12,121 bases of DNA from a bacterium (GTDB taxonomy: Bacteria > Oederibacteriota > PGYV01 > DSBP01), in the NCBI GenBank assembly GCA_011049465.1, contig DSBP01000077.1:1-12121 (forward strand), given 5' to 3'. Positions within the stretch are counted from its first letter, which is position 1, and each line of letters begins with the position of its first letter. The notes beneath the pieces were generated by a model. The model was not told the DNA's origin, ran no database searches, and saw only the letters and a program-made list of their open reading frames with translations. The position numbers were made by a program, and so were the translations under genes. Shown piece after piece: positions 1 through 5,955 of this stretch.

Positions 1-14
1 CTCGAATCTACAAG

Positions 15-222
15 CCTGCAGAACGCACCCGCCCGTAATCGTGCGTAAGCCGGGCCGCGCACAGCAGTCTATCGTGAAATTAACATGTTCAGGCCCATGG
101 CAATCAGGGAAATTTCTCCGCTGCCTGCCCCGTCCCACCTCAAGTAGGGCAATTTACAATTTGGAATTTGCAATTTACAAGTGGACGACAAAGAAGAAAC
201 GAACCGGTTTTTGCAGGTTGCT
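15..222 (+). repeat. Diverged direct repeat, copy A
   Basis: This stretch resembles positions 349-557. The best conserved part is 109-154 against 438-483, at a constant offset of 329 bases: GAAATTTCTCCGC, then a GC-rich run, then GCCCCGTCCCACCTC, then GGCAATT. Similarity extends left (a CCT.CAG..CGCAC block followed by AAGCC...CCGCGCA at about 15-61 and 349-389) with small indels. It also extends right into AATTTGGAATTTGCA (158-172 and 497-511) and, more weakly, to an ACCGGTT segment. The outer limits are approximate because the alignment was made by eye. What the repeat is remains unknown. Confidence 0.6.
151..178 (+). repeat. Four-unit 7-bp tandem repeat (AATTTNN)
   Basis: Positions 151-178 are four consecutive 7-mers: AATTTAC, AATTTGG, AATTTGC, AATTTAC. 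Copy C has a decayed version at 491-510 (AATTTAA, ATTTGG, AATTTGC). The array lies inside the larger direct repeat, next to its GC-rich core. Nothing shows that it is transcribed. Confidence 0.75.
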
Positions 223-254
223 AAACAAGTATTGCCCCAAAACACACAATCGCA

Positions 255-280
255 GGACGGGGCGGGTGGCGGAAAATTTC
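255..280 (-). repeat. Inverted copy of the repeat core, copy B
   Basis: Positions 255-280 read GGACGGGGCGGGTGGC followed by GGAAAATTTC. This is the reverse complement of the core of copies A (109-135) and C (438-464), with about three mismatches and a one-base gap. A GGGGCAAT string on the opposite strand, just to the left, corresponds to the AGGGCAAT that follows the core in copy A. The core can therefore pair with either flanking copy, giving two mutually exclusive long hairpins (109-135 with 255-280, or 255-280 with 438-464). Confidence 0.6.
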
Positions 281-348
281 GTCGAGAACTCAGGACGCGT
301 CTGTGTTGCGCGCTATTCAACGCCATACCAAACATCAAAGCACATCAG

Positions 349-557
349 CCTTCAGTCCGCACTAAAACCCGCGCAAGCCTAACCGCGCATATTCACGAGT
401 CATCGGATGAACGGGCTCGCCGCCGATGTAAATCGGCGAAATTTCTCCGCCGGCCGCCCCGTCCCACCTCCAGTGAGGCAATTGAAAGATAATTTAAATT
501 TGGAATTTGCAGGTTAATACGAACACCGAAAAAAAAGAACGGGAAAAACCGGTTGCT
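349..557 (+). repeat. Diverged direct repeat, copy C
   Basis: This is the second direct copy of the repeat at 15-222. Its core at 438-483 matches copy A at 109-154 without gaps and with few mismatches. The flanks align only with small insertions or deletions, including a 10-bp shift before AATTTGGAATTTGCA. The copy ends close to truB and includes the weak promoter candidate at 553-581, so it may contribute to the truB leader. No gene for moving the repeat is nearby. Confidence 0.6.
421..438 (+). repeat. Small perfect hairpin next to the copy C core
   Basis: CGCCGAT (421-427) and ATCGGCG (432-438) are perfect inverted repeats around a four-base GTAA loop. Copy A has no matching stem at the equivalent place. 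No T-run follows on either strand, so it does not look like a terminator. Confidence 0.5.
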
Positions 558-581
558 TTATCCGGCGAAATCGGATACTAT
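553..581 (+). promoter_or_regulatory. Weak sigma70-like promoter candidate for truB
   Basis: TTGCTT (553-558) and TACTAT (576-581) are separated by 17 bases and lie about 35 bases before truB. The hexamers match the consensus at only 3 and 4 of 6 positions. It is the best candidate I found upstream of truB, but it is weak, and truB may instead be read from a promoter left of the window. Confidence 0.3.
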
Positions 582-615
582 TTGTTTTATTCAACTTTAC
601 GTTTAAAGGAGCAAT

Positions 616-1461
616 ATGGACGGAATAATTCTTATTGACAAAGAAAAAGGACCCACATCATTCGCGGTAATTGACGTTCTAAAAAGGAAGTTCCGTTTAA
701 AAAAAATAGGCCACGGCGGCACGCTCGACCCCGCGGGCGAGGGCCTCTTAATAGCGCTTATTAACAAAGGCACAAAACTCAATGATTTTTTACCCTCGGA
801 AAAAGAATATGACATTGACATAACTTTCGGAATCCAGACTGATACCGACGACACACAGGGCAGTATCATCGATAAAAAGCCTGTTCCCGGCGGACTACCT
901 GCCATAATAGAGGGACTAATCCCCTCCTTTACCGGTGAAATAATGCAAACGCCTCCTGCTTATTCCGCGCTTAAAAAAAACGGGGAAAAACTGTGTGACC
1001 TGGCTCGAAAAGGCGAGGCCGTGGAACCCGAGCCAAGGCGCGCCGTAATAAATGAAATAGCACTCCTGTCTTCGGGAGAGGATACAGCAAAGCTGAGGGT
1101 AGTATGCGAGTCAGGCACCTACATGCGTTCTTTGGCCCGTGACATGGGCATTGCAGCCGGCAGCTGCGCTGTTTTATCGCGCCTTAAAAGGACAAGAATA
1201 GGCGGGTTTACAGTAAATGACGCGCGCCCAATTTCTGCCATAGCTTCAATCGAAGAATGCATAATACCGGTGAGAGCAGCTCTTGCACATATACCGGAAT
1301 ACGAACTCACAGAAAAACAGGCTGAATTAATTAAAAACGGCCACTCCATCAACGACCAGGCCTGCACGCTGCGCGGCCTTGTTAAGCTTGTATTCAACGG
1401 GGAAGTTACAGCCGTCGCCTCGGTATTCGGCGGGATTATAAAGATAAGACGCGGAATTTAA
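616..1461 (+). CDS. truB: tRNA pseudouridine(55) synthase TruB
   Basis: TruB isomerises uridine 55 in the T-arm of tRNAs to pseudouridine in the cytoplasm. The 281-residue product has the family layout. The catalytic loop GGTLDPAGEGLL (about residues 34-45) carries the nucleophile Asp38. YDIDITFGIQTDTDD follows at about 65-79, PPAYSALKKNGEKL lies in the middle, and ESGTYMRSLARDMG comes after that. A small PUA-like C-terminal domain (about 230-281) completes it. The loop differs slightly from the common GHTGTLDPLATG form, but the Asp is intact. AAAGGAG at 605-611 fixes the start. truB often sits in an infB-rbfA-truB cluster; here neither neighbour is visible, repeats lie upstream, and a pilin gene converges from downstream, ending 37 bases away. 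Confidence 0.95.
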   Translation: MDGIILIDKEKGPTSFAVIDVLKRKFRLKKIGHGGTLDPAGEGLLIALINKGTKLNDFLPSEKEYDIDITFGIQTDTDDTQGSIIDKKPVPGGLPAIIEGLIPSFTGEIMQTPPAYSALKKNGEKLCDLARKGEAVEPEPRRAVINEIALLSSGEDTAKLRVVCESGTYMRSLARDMGIAAGSCAVLSRLKRTRIGGFTVNDARPISAIASIEECIIPVRAALAHIPEYELTEKQAELIKNGHSINDQACTLRGLVKLVFNGEVTAVASVFGGIIKIRRGI

Positions 1462-1498
1462 ACAATCAAAAAAGATTGGCCCGGATACTTTATCCCCT

Positions 1499-1984
1499 CT
1501 ATCTGTAACCGTAAAATGTGTAATCAATGCCCCTTGTATCTTTTTGCCCGTTATTAACCCAGACATTTCCGCTTTCAGGGTCATATCGCCAGCCGTCAGT
1601 ATCGTTCTTAAACGCGCTTAAACCCACAGCTTTTCCTTTTGCCTGCCCGGGCAGGCTTCTTGATATTTCAACCTCGTTGCTTTTTCCGCTCAACCTGAAC
1701 TGTCCGTGCGGGCATGTAACCTTTACCGCAGGAATTGGGTCAAGGTATGCTCTGAAAGACTGATCTGTCAGGCTGTCAGGCGGCACGTTCGTATAGTTTG
1801 ATATATAAATCCTTATGGCTCCCATAATTGCCGATATATTCCCCCGCGTCGCCCCTTCCCTTGACTTCTCAAGCATATCGGAAAACGCAGGCACGGCAAC
1901 AGCCGCAAGCACACCGATAATAGCCACAACAATCATAAGTTCTATGAGAGTAAATCCCTTTTTTTCGACTGCTTTCGTCCTCAT
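1499..1984 (-). CDS. Type IV pilin-like / type II secretion pseudopilin
   Basis: The product is a 161-residue prepilin. It has a short basic leader (MRTKAVEKKG) and then a classic prepilin peptidase site, cleaving between Gly10 and Phe11, with Glu at +5 of the mature protein (FTLIE). A hydrophobic helix of about 20 residues follows (MIVVAIIGVLAAVAVPAF). The C-terminal part, including GWRYDPESGNVWVN near the end, resembles GspG/PilE-type pseudopilin globular domains. After processing it would assemble into a pilus or secretion pseudopilus across the envelope. The start has a purine-rich GGAGAGGAAA just upstream. It begins 35 bases after gltX and probably shares its transcript. No assembly gene (PilB/C/D/Q) is nearby, so its partners must be elsewhere. 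A perfect 16-bp palindrome lies inside the gene. Confidence 0.85.
   Translation of the reverse strand: MRTKAVEKKGFTLIELMIVVAIIGVLAAVAVPAFSDMLEKSREGATRGNISAIMGAIRIYISNYTNVPPDSLTDQSFRAYLDPIPAVKVTCPHGQFRLSGKSNEVEISRSLPGQAKGKAVGLSAFKNDTDGWRYDPESGNVWVNNGQKDTRGIDYTFYGYR
1641..1656. repeat. Perfect 16-bp palindrome within the pseudopilin gene
   Basis: GCCTGCCCGGGCAGGC is its own reverse complement and is much richer in GC than its surroundings. It encodes the LPGQA part of the pilin's variable globular domain in frame. The symmetry stops exactly at 1641 and 1656 because the flanking bases are T and T. It could be chance, a restriction or regulatory site, or a small palindromic element tolerated in a loop. 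Confidence 0.8.
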
Positions 1985-2019
1985 TTTCCTCTCCTCTATT
2001 CTTCATTCAGGTATTTTAT

Positions 2020-3465
2020 TCATCCGTTACTTATCAGTTTTTCAGCCCGCTTAACACAAATTTCCGCGCCCAATGTCTCAACCAGCTCAAACAACCCGGG
2101 CCCTATTGTTGATCCGCTGACAGCTACCCTGATTACATGCATATACACCTTGGGTTTAATGCCCGCGCTCTCCATATCCGCCTTTATGTCAGCCTCGATT
2201 TGTGCCGCTGATGACGCGCCCCTTGTTTTCATTATATTCACGAACACCTCTATCACCTGTTTTCTGTTCTCCGCGTTCTTTTCCCATGTTTTTTTCGCGT
2301 CTTCTGAAAGAGGCGCATCTTCATTAAAGAAATAAGCGGAAAGCCCGGGAAATTCAGCGAGTGTTTTCAGTTTCTCCTGCTGAAGCGCGACAACCTTTTC
2401 AAAATATTCAGCGGAACGCGGGTTCTTTAACCCGGCAGCCTCAAAAAACGGCATGCACAGCGCAGCCAGTTCTTTCACGCTCTTCTTTTCCCTTATGTAA
2501 ACCCCGTTCATCCACAGCAGTTTCTGGTTGTCAAACATTGCCCCCGCCTTGTGAACCCGCTCAATGGAGAATTTTTCCGTCATCTCTTCCATTGAAAACA
2601 CGGTTTCCTCATCATCGGGAGACCAGCCCAAAAGCGCCATATAATTTACAAGAGCCTCCGGCAAAAACCCGGATTCCCTGTATTTAACAACAGCGGTCTC
2701 CCCGTGCCTTTTGGAAAGTTTTGACCTGTCCGGCCCGAGTATAAGAGGGATATGAGCGAATTTCGGAGGCGTAAAACCCAGCGCATTATATATATGAACC
2801 TGTTTTGACGTGTTTGAAAGGTGGTCCTCCCCCCTTATCACATGCGTTATCTCCATATCAGCATCATCCACCACCACAACAAAATTATATACGGGCATTC
2901 CGTCAGCCCTTACAATTATCATGTCATCCAGCACCGAATTTGCTGTCTTAACCCTTCCCCTTACAAGATCCTCTATAACCGTGTCGCCGTCACGCGGCAC
3001 CTTTATTCTGACCGTATAAGGAGTGTTTTCCGCCAGTCTTTTCTTTGCTTCGTTTTCAGGAATGGCAGCACACCTGCCGTCGTACTTAAACGCCCTCTTT
3101 TGCGCTTCAGCCTCTCTCCTCAATAAATCAAGCTCCTCCTTCGAACAAAAACACCTGTAGGCTTTTCCTTCCGCAAGCAGCCTGTCCGCGTGTTTTTTAT
3201 ATACATCAAGCCTGTTTGTCTGGTAATACATCGAGTCATCAGCGGACTTTCGGGGGCCCTCGTCCCAGTCAAGCCCGAGCCACCGCAAAGAATCAAGAAT
3301 CTCCTCTTCCGATTCCTTTGTTGAGCGTTCTTTGTCCGTGTCCTCAATCCTTAAAACAAACTTTCCCCTGTTATGCTTCGCGAACACATAGTTGAACAGG
3401 GCGGTTCTCGCGCCGCCGATATGCAGAAATCCCGTGGGGCTGGGTGCAAAACGTACCTTTACCAT
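2020..3465 (-). CDS. gltX: Glutamate--tRNA ligase GltX
   Basis: GltX is a class I aminoacyl-tRNA synthetase that charges tRNA-Glu in the cytoplasm, and also tRNA-Gln in bacteria that use the amidotransferase route. The 481-residue product is of normal length. The ATP-binding HIGG motif is at residues 15-18 and the KMSKS counterpart KLSKR at 249-253. A zinc-site pattern C-x-C-x20-Y-x3-C is visible at Cys105, Cys107, Tyr128 and Cys132, matching that known from the E. coli enzyme. The C-terminal third is the helical anticodon-binding region. The ATG at 3463-3465 follows a GGAG. The gene lies 67 bases after the bactofilin and 35 before the pseudopilin, all co-directional. Whether it is discriminating or non-discriminating cannot be told here. 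Confidence 0.96.
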   Translation of the reverse strand: MVKVRFAPSPTGFLHIGGARTALFNYVFAKHNRGKFVLRIEDTDKERSTKESEEEILDSLRWLGLDWDEGPRKSADDSMYYQTNRLDVYKKHADRLLAEGKAYRCFCSKEELDLLRREAEAQKRAFKYDGRCAAIPENEAKKRLAENTPYTVRIKVPRDGDTVIEDLVRGRVKTANSVLDDMIIVRADGMPVYNFVVVVDDADMEITHVIRGEDHLSNTSKQVHIYNALGFTPPKFAHIPLILGPDRSKLSKRHGETAVVKYRESGFLPEALVNYMALLGWSPDDEETVFSMEEMTEKFSIERVHKAGAMFDNQKLLWMNGVYIREKKSVKELAALCMPFFEAAGLKNPRSAEYFEKVVALQQEKLKTLAEFPGLSAYFFNEDAPLSEDAKKTWEKNAENRKQVIEVFVNIMKTRGASSAAQIEADIKADMESAGIKPKVYMHVIRVAVSGSTIGPGLFELVETLGAEICVKRAEKLISNG

Positions 3466-3532
3466 TTCATTTTTCTCCGGTTGATTTTATGGTTTGTATT
3501 GTTTTTAATAATGTTCCGCCGGCAAAAAAACG

Positions 3533-3895
3533 TTATTTCTTTGCCTGGGTCTCCTGAATGGCGCGTTCCATTTCACAGGTCCCCTCAAAAATGACGCCCT
3601 CATTTATTACAAGCCTTGGCGTACGAATATCCCCATAGAGTTCGCCTGTATTCAGGATTTCAAGTTTTGAAGCGGCTATAACATCTCCGGTAACTTTTCC
3701 GCCGATTATTATGTTTTTCGCGTGAAGATCCCCTTTGACAACCGCATTTTCCCCTATTATCACCGAATCCGAGGCGCTTATATTTCCTTCAATCTTTCCG
3801 TCTATTCTTACTGTCCCCTTTACATTCAGATCCCCTTTAAATTCACCGCCCAACCCTACAAGTGTGTCCATTCCAGATGAGCCTTTTCCAAACAT
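3533..3895 (-). CDS. Bactofilin family cytoskeletal protein
   Basis: This 120-residue protein has the bactofilin (DUF583, CcmA/BacA-like) core. A short polar N-tail is followed by glycine-punctuated beta-strand repeats, including VRIDGKIEGNI, VIIGENAVVKGDL, IIIGGKVTGDV and ELYGDIRTPRLVINEG, predicting a right-handed beta-helix. Bactofilins polymerise without nucleotide at the inner membrane and position cell-wall enzymes, affecting shape, stalks or chromosome placement. There is no transmembrane helix. The start is preceded by GAGG. It lies 50 bases downstream of an M23 peptidase gene on the same strand, a pairing known from bactofilin loci such as Helicobacter ccmA/csd1, which supports a role in localised peptidoglycan remodelling. 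Confidence 0.92.
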   Translation of the reverse strand: MFGKGSSGMDTLVGLGGEFKGDLNVKGTVRIDGKIEGNISASDSVIIGENAVVKGDLHAKNIIIGGKVTGDVIAASKLEILNTGELYGDIRTPRLVINEGVIFEGTCEMERAIQETQAKK

Positions 3896-3945
3896 TTTAA
3901 TCCTCGCCGCCCGCGTTTTTTTAATCCGCGTTTATTTTTACGCCT

Positions 3946-4869
3946 TTACTTGAGCGCCACTTCCCTGTTCAAATATCTTACCGGGTTTACGCCCACGCCA
4001 TTAAGAAGCACTTCGTAGTGCAAGTGGGGAGCTGTTGAGCGCCCTGTATTTCCCAGATATCCTATGACCTGTTCCTTTTTAACGTGCTGGCCCTGCGACA
4101 CCACATACCTCTGCAGGTGCCCGTACCGCGTCAGATATCCGTTACCGTGGTTTATTGAAACTATGTTGCCGTATCCGCGCTCAAAATTCGCGAAATGAAT
4201 TACCCCGTCCGCTGTCGCCCTGACCGGCGTGCCGAGGTCGTTTGCAATATCAACACCCTGGTGAAATGATAGCGCGCCTGTAAAAGGGTCTATCCTCGAA
4301 CCAAACCCCGCTGTTATCCATCCCCTGACAGGCCAGCCCGAAGGCACGGCAGTGAGCCTCGCCCTCTGCTGTGTTATATACTTTATGATTTCCTGAAAAC
4401 CCGCTTCATTTGCCCGTGCCTGACTGTCAACGTATCTTACCGCCGTCTCAAACGCCGTCCTGCTTATGAGCTCATCACCGCTTTTCAGGTTTTCCTCCAG
4501 CAATTTTGTGTCAATGTATGACGGGCCGCCAAAACCGGTATATTTGATTATTGCGTTTCTTGATTTTAACTGCAAAAGATCCTTCAGCTGTTTTTCAATC
4601 TCAGAGACCCTTTTTACTGTTTCTCTTGCCTCAAGCACTTCCTTCGCGAATTCCTTTTGCTTGACGACCAGGTACCGGTTATACTCCTGTGTTGCCCTGT
4701 AATTCGCGTGCCTTCCTATTATTATTACCGACACAACAACACTTACGGCCCACAGCAGGACAAACGCGATAAGAAACTTGGCGCCCAACTTTAAGCTGAA
4801 TACAGTAGTGTTATCATCGGGCACAAGCATAATAGTAAGGCTTTTTTTTCTCTTAATTCCTCTTGCCAT
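3946..4869 (-). CDS. Membrane-anchored M23 family peptidoglycan peptidase
   Basis: The product has 307 residues. A basic cytoplasmic N-terminus (MARGIKRKKS) precedes one membrane helix at about 31-53. A probable coiled coil follows at about 60-105, then a linker, then a C-terminal M23/LytM domain from about 180. The LytM zinc site appears complete: His203 and Asp207 in HQGVDIA, and His284 in HLHYE, with His251 (YGHL) and His282 as further active-site histidines. This predicts an active periplasmic endopeptidase cutting peptide cross-links in peptidoglycan, rather than an EnvC-like degenerate activator. The start has a GGGGAG upstream. It precedes the bactofilin by 50 bases, so the two probably act together in cell-shape control. 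Confidence 0.92.
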   Translation of the reverse strand: MARGIKRKKSLTIMLVPDDNTTVFSLKLGAKFLIAFVLLWAVSVVVSVIIIGRHANYRATQEYNRYLVVKQKEFAKEVLEARETVKRVSEIEKQLKDLLQLKSRNAIIKYTGFGGPSYIDTKLLEENLKSGDELISRTAFETAVRYVDSQARANEAGFQEIIKYITQQRARLTAVPSGWPVRGWITAGFGSRIDPFTGALSFHQGVDIANDLGTPVRATADGVIHFANFERGYGNIVSINHGNGYLTRYGHLQRYVVSQGQHVKKEQVIGYLGNTGRSTAPHLHYEVLLNGVGVNPVRYLNREVALK

Positions 4870-4899
4870 TTATCTTTTCTCCCCATATAAAACATTTAT

Positions 4900-4931
4900 C
4901 CCGCATAACAGGCCTTCGGCCTGCTGCCGGG
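4900..4931 (-). repeat. Interrupted hairpin between the 100-residue gene and the M23 gene
   Basis: CAGGCC (4909-4914) and GGCCTG (4918-4923) form a perfect six-pair stem around TTC. An outer CCCG/CGGG pair (4900-4903 with 4928-4931) extends it across an internal loop. No T-run follows on the minus strand, so it is not a standard terminator. It would lie in the leader of the M23 gene or the spacer of the shared transcript, where it could affect RNA stability. Confidence 0.45.
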
Positions 4932-4961
4932 TATACTCATTCCCTGTTTCCAAATATTGTT

Positions 4962-5264
4962 TTATTCCTTCGGCTGTTCCGCCATAAGCCGCTCTTTAAG
5001 TTCGGGCGACATATTCTCAGCGTCTTCCATGAAAATCCTCAGCTTATCCTTGTCAACTTTTGCGGTTTTAAGAAACTGCTCTCTGGCAATCTTTAATTTC
5101 GAGAGCAGCATATCCGAGAATTTTTTCGGCGCATATATATAAATATCCGCGCCGTCATCATTAGGATAGGCTTCAAGCGAAACCCTGATAAGCACCGGAG
5201 CGTAGAGCCTCTTTGCCTCCTGTTTCAGCCTTTCCGCCAATGCTTCTGCCTGAGTCATTCCCAT
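4962..5264 (-). CDS. Small soluble protein of unknown function (100 residues)
   Basis: I do not recognise this family. The start is placed at the ATG at 5262-5264, not at the more upstream in-frame ATG ending at 5312. The chosen ATG has a full AAGGAGG seven to eight bases upstream (5271-5280), while the longer frame would begin inside the promoter at 5304-5333. The product is charged, with no membrane helix or signal peptide. An N-terminal amphipathic helix (MGMTQAEALAERLKQEAKRL) is followed by a likely beta segment (PVLIRVSLEAYPND then DIYIYAP), and then a helical, Lys/Glu-rich half. It is the first gene of the minus-strand run with the M23 peptidase and bactofilin, so a role near the cell envelope is possible but unproven. 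Confidence 0.8.
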   Translation of the reverse strand: MGMTQAEALAERLKQEAKRLYAPVLIRVSLEAYPNDDGADIYIYAPKKFSDMLLSKLKIAREQFLKTAKVDKDKLRIFMEDAENMSPELKERLMAEQPKE

Positions 5265-5303
5265 TTCGCATTCCTCCTTAGAACGTTTTTTCCTGCTTAT
5301 CAT

Positions 5304-5333
5304 ATTATACAAGCATTATAGCAATTTTGTCAA
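5304..5333 (-). promoter_or_regulatory. Strong sigma70-type promoter of the 100-residue gene / M23 / bactofilin run
   Basis: On the minus strand a perfect -35 TTGACA (5328-5333) and a perfect -10 TATAAT (5304-5309) are separated by 18 bases. Initiation near 5297 would give a leader of about 33 bases before the ATG at 5264. The flanks are AT-rich. It is the best promoter in the window and may drive the genes through gltX and the pseudopilin. Confidence 0.85.
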
Positions 5334-5390
5334 GTTTCAATAGCTGTTTTATAGCATCTTTCTTAATTCAACATAATAAATAAGGCAAAT

Positions 5391-5927
5391 TTAATCTTTT
5401 TTAATCTCGATTGCGCCAAAAACAACGTTTGCCCCGATAAGAATATGCGGCTCGCCTTCTTTATACGAATCTGAAGTGTACGAACTCGTTCCGAATACAG
5501 ACGCATTTCCACCGGGCATCTCTATTGCTCCAAAAACCGCGGATGAGGATATTTTTACCGGTTTTTTGGAGTCAACCCTGATTTCCGAAGCTCCAAAAAC
5601 CACATCAACATTAATTTTTACATCTTCTTCCTTGATTTCCAGGCCTGTTAAATCAATTTTATTTGAACCAAAAACAACGCTGTATTTTCCGCTTACATCC
5701 GGTCCTGATATTATGCTCTCGGCAAATAGGGTGTCCCGGCCTGTTGAGCTTTGATTGCAGCCGATCCATTTTCCGGGTATTAAAATCTTAATACCTATAA
5801 AAATAAAGAAAAACGCAAACGCAATCTTAAACAGCGGTATATTAACTCCAAAAGCCTTTAAAATCATCGCCGTACCTATGAGAATGAACAGAGTTCCCCA
5901 TAAAATTGTCCAGAATGGCATACGCAT
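5391..5927 (-). CDS. LiaF-like membrane protein (cell-envelope stress family)
   Basis: The 178-residue protein has two hydrophobic helices at about 5-25 and 33-50 joined by a short turn. A polar C-terminal domain follows, with a recurring VFG-x-x-x-(I/L) pattern at VVFGSNKIDL, VVFGASEIRV, AVFGAIEM and VVFGAIEIKK (about residues 84-175), plus SVFGTS. This matches the LiaF/YvqF C-terminal domain (DUF2154-type), a beta-rich repeat. LiaF in Firmicutes inhibits the LiaRS two-component system; many distant members have no assigned role. No sensor kinase or regulator is adjacent. AGGAGGT just upstream fixes the start. It follows gpmA after 28 bases and is probably co-transcribed with it. Confidence 0.8.
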   Translation of the reverse strand: MRMPFWTILWGTLFILIGTAMILKAFGVNIPLFKIAFAFFFIFIGIKILIPGKWIGCNQSSTGRDTLFAESIISGPDVSGKYSVVFGSNKIDLTGLEIKEEDVKINVDVVFGASEIRVDSKKPVKISSSAVFGAIEMPGGNASVFGTSSYTSDSYKEGEPHILIGANVVFGAIEIKKD

Positions 5928-5955
5928 TTTTACCTCCTGTTTTATTTCACTGCGC

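Larger units (their letters stand above)
1..615. other. Gene-free, repeat-rich region upstream of truB
   Basis: I find no credible gene in these 615 bases. The open frames that cross it (for example 41-382 and 181-492 on plus, 69-338 on minus) lack a ribosome binding site, have Arg/Ser/Pro-rich low-complexity translations, and overlap one another across repeated DNA. The region holds two diverged direct copies of a repeat, an inverted copy of its core, a 7-bp tandem array and a small hairpin, each listed separately. The last 60 bases before truB hold a weak promoter candidate and the truB ribosome binding site. The plus frame open from the left edge to a stop at 46-48 could be the tail of an upstream gene, but only 15 codons are visible, too few to judge. 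Confidence 0.7.

Noticed and set aside
41..492. Overlapping plus-strand open frames of 113 and 103 residues and a minus frame of 89 residues in the upstream region
   Set aside because: They overlap each other across repeated DNA, lack ribosome binding sites and have biased, low-complexity translations. I treat them as chance frames in repeat sequence.
1..615. CRISPR array or tRNA gene in the repeat-rich region
   Set aside because: There are only two or three imperfect, long repeats with no regular spacers. I found no cloverleaf-like T-arm/anticodon arrangement.
1463..1495. Small inverted repeats (CAATC/GATTG and GGATA/TATCC) between truB and the pseudopilin as a bidirectional terminator
   Set aside because: The stems are only five AT-rich pairs and no T-run follows on either strand. 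This is too weak to call.
3533..3545. T-rich run just after the bactofilin stop as an intrinsic terminator
   Set aside because: A run of T follows the stop on the minus strand, but I see no stable GC-rich stem immediately before it.
5265..5312. A 16-codon N-terminal extension of the 100-residue gene
   Set aside because: It would start within a perfect consensus promoter, and a far better ribosome binding site precedes the ATG at 5264.
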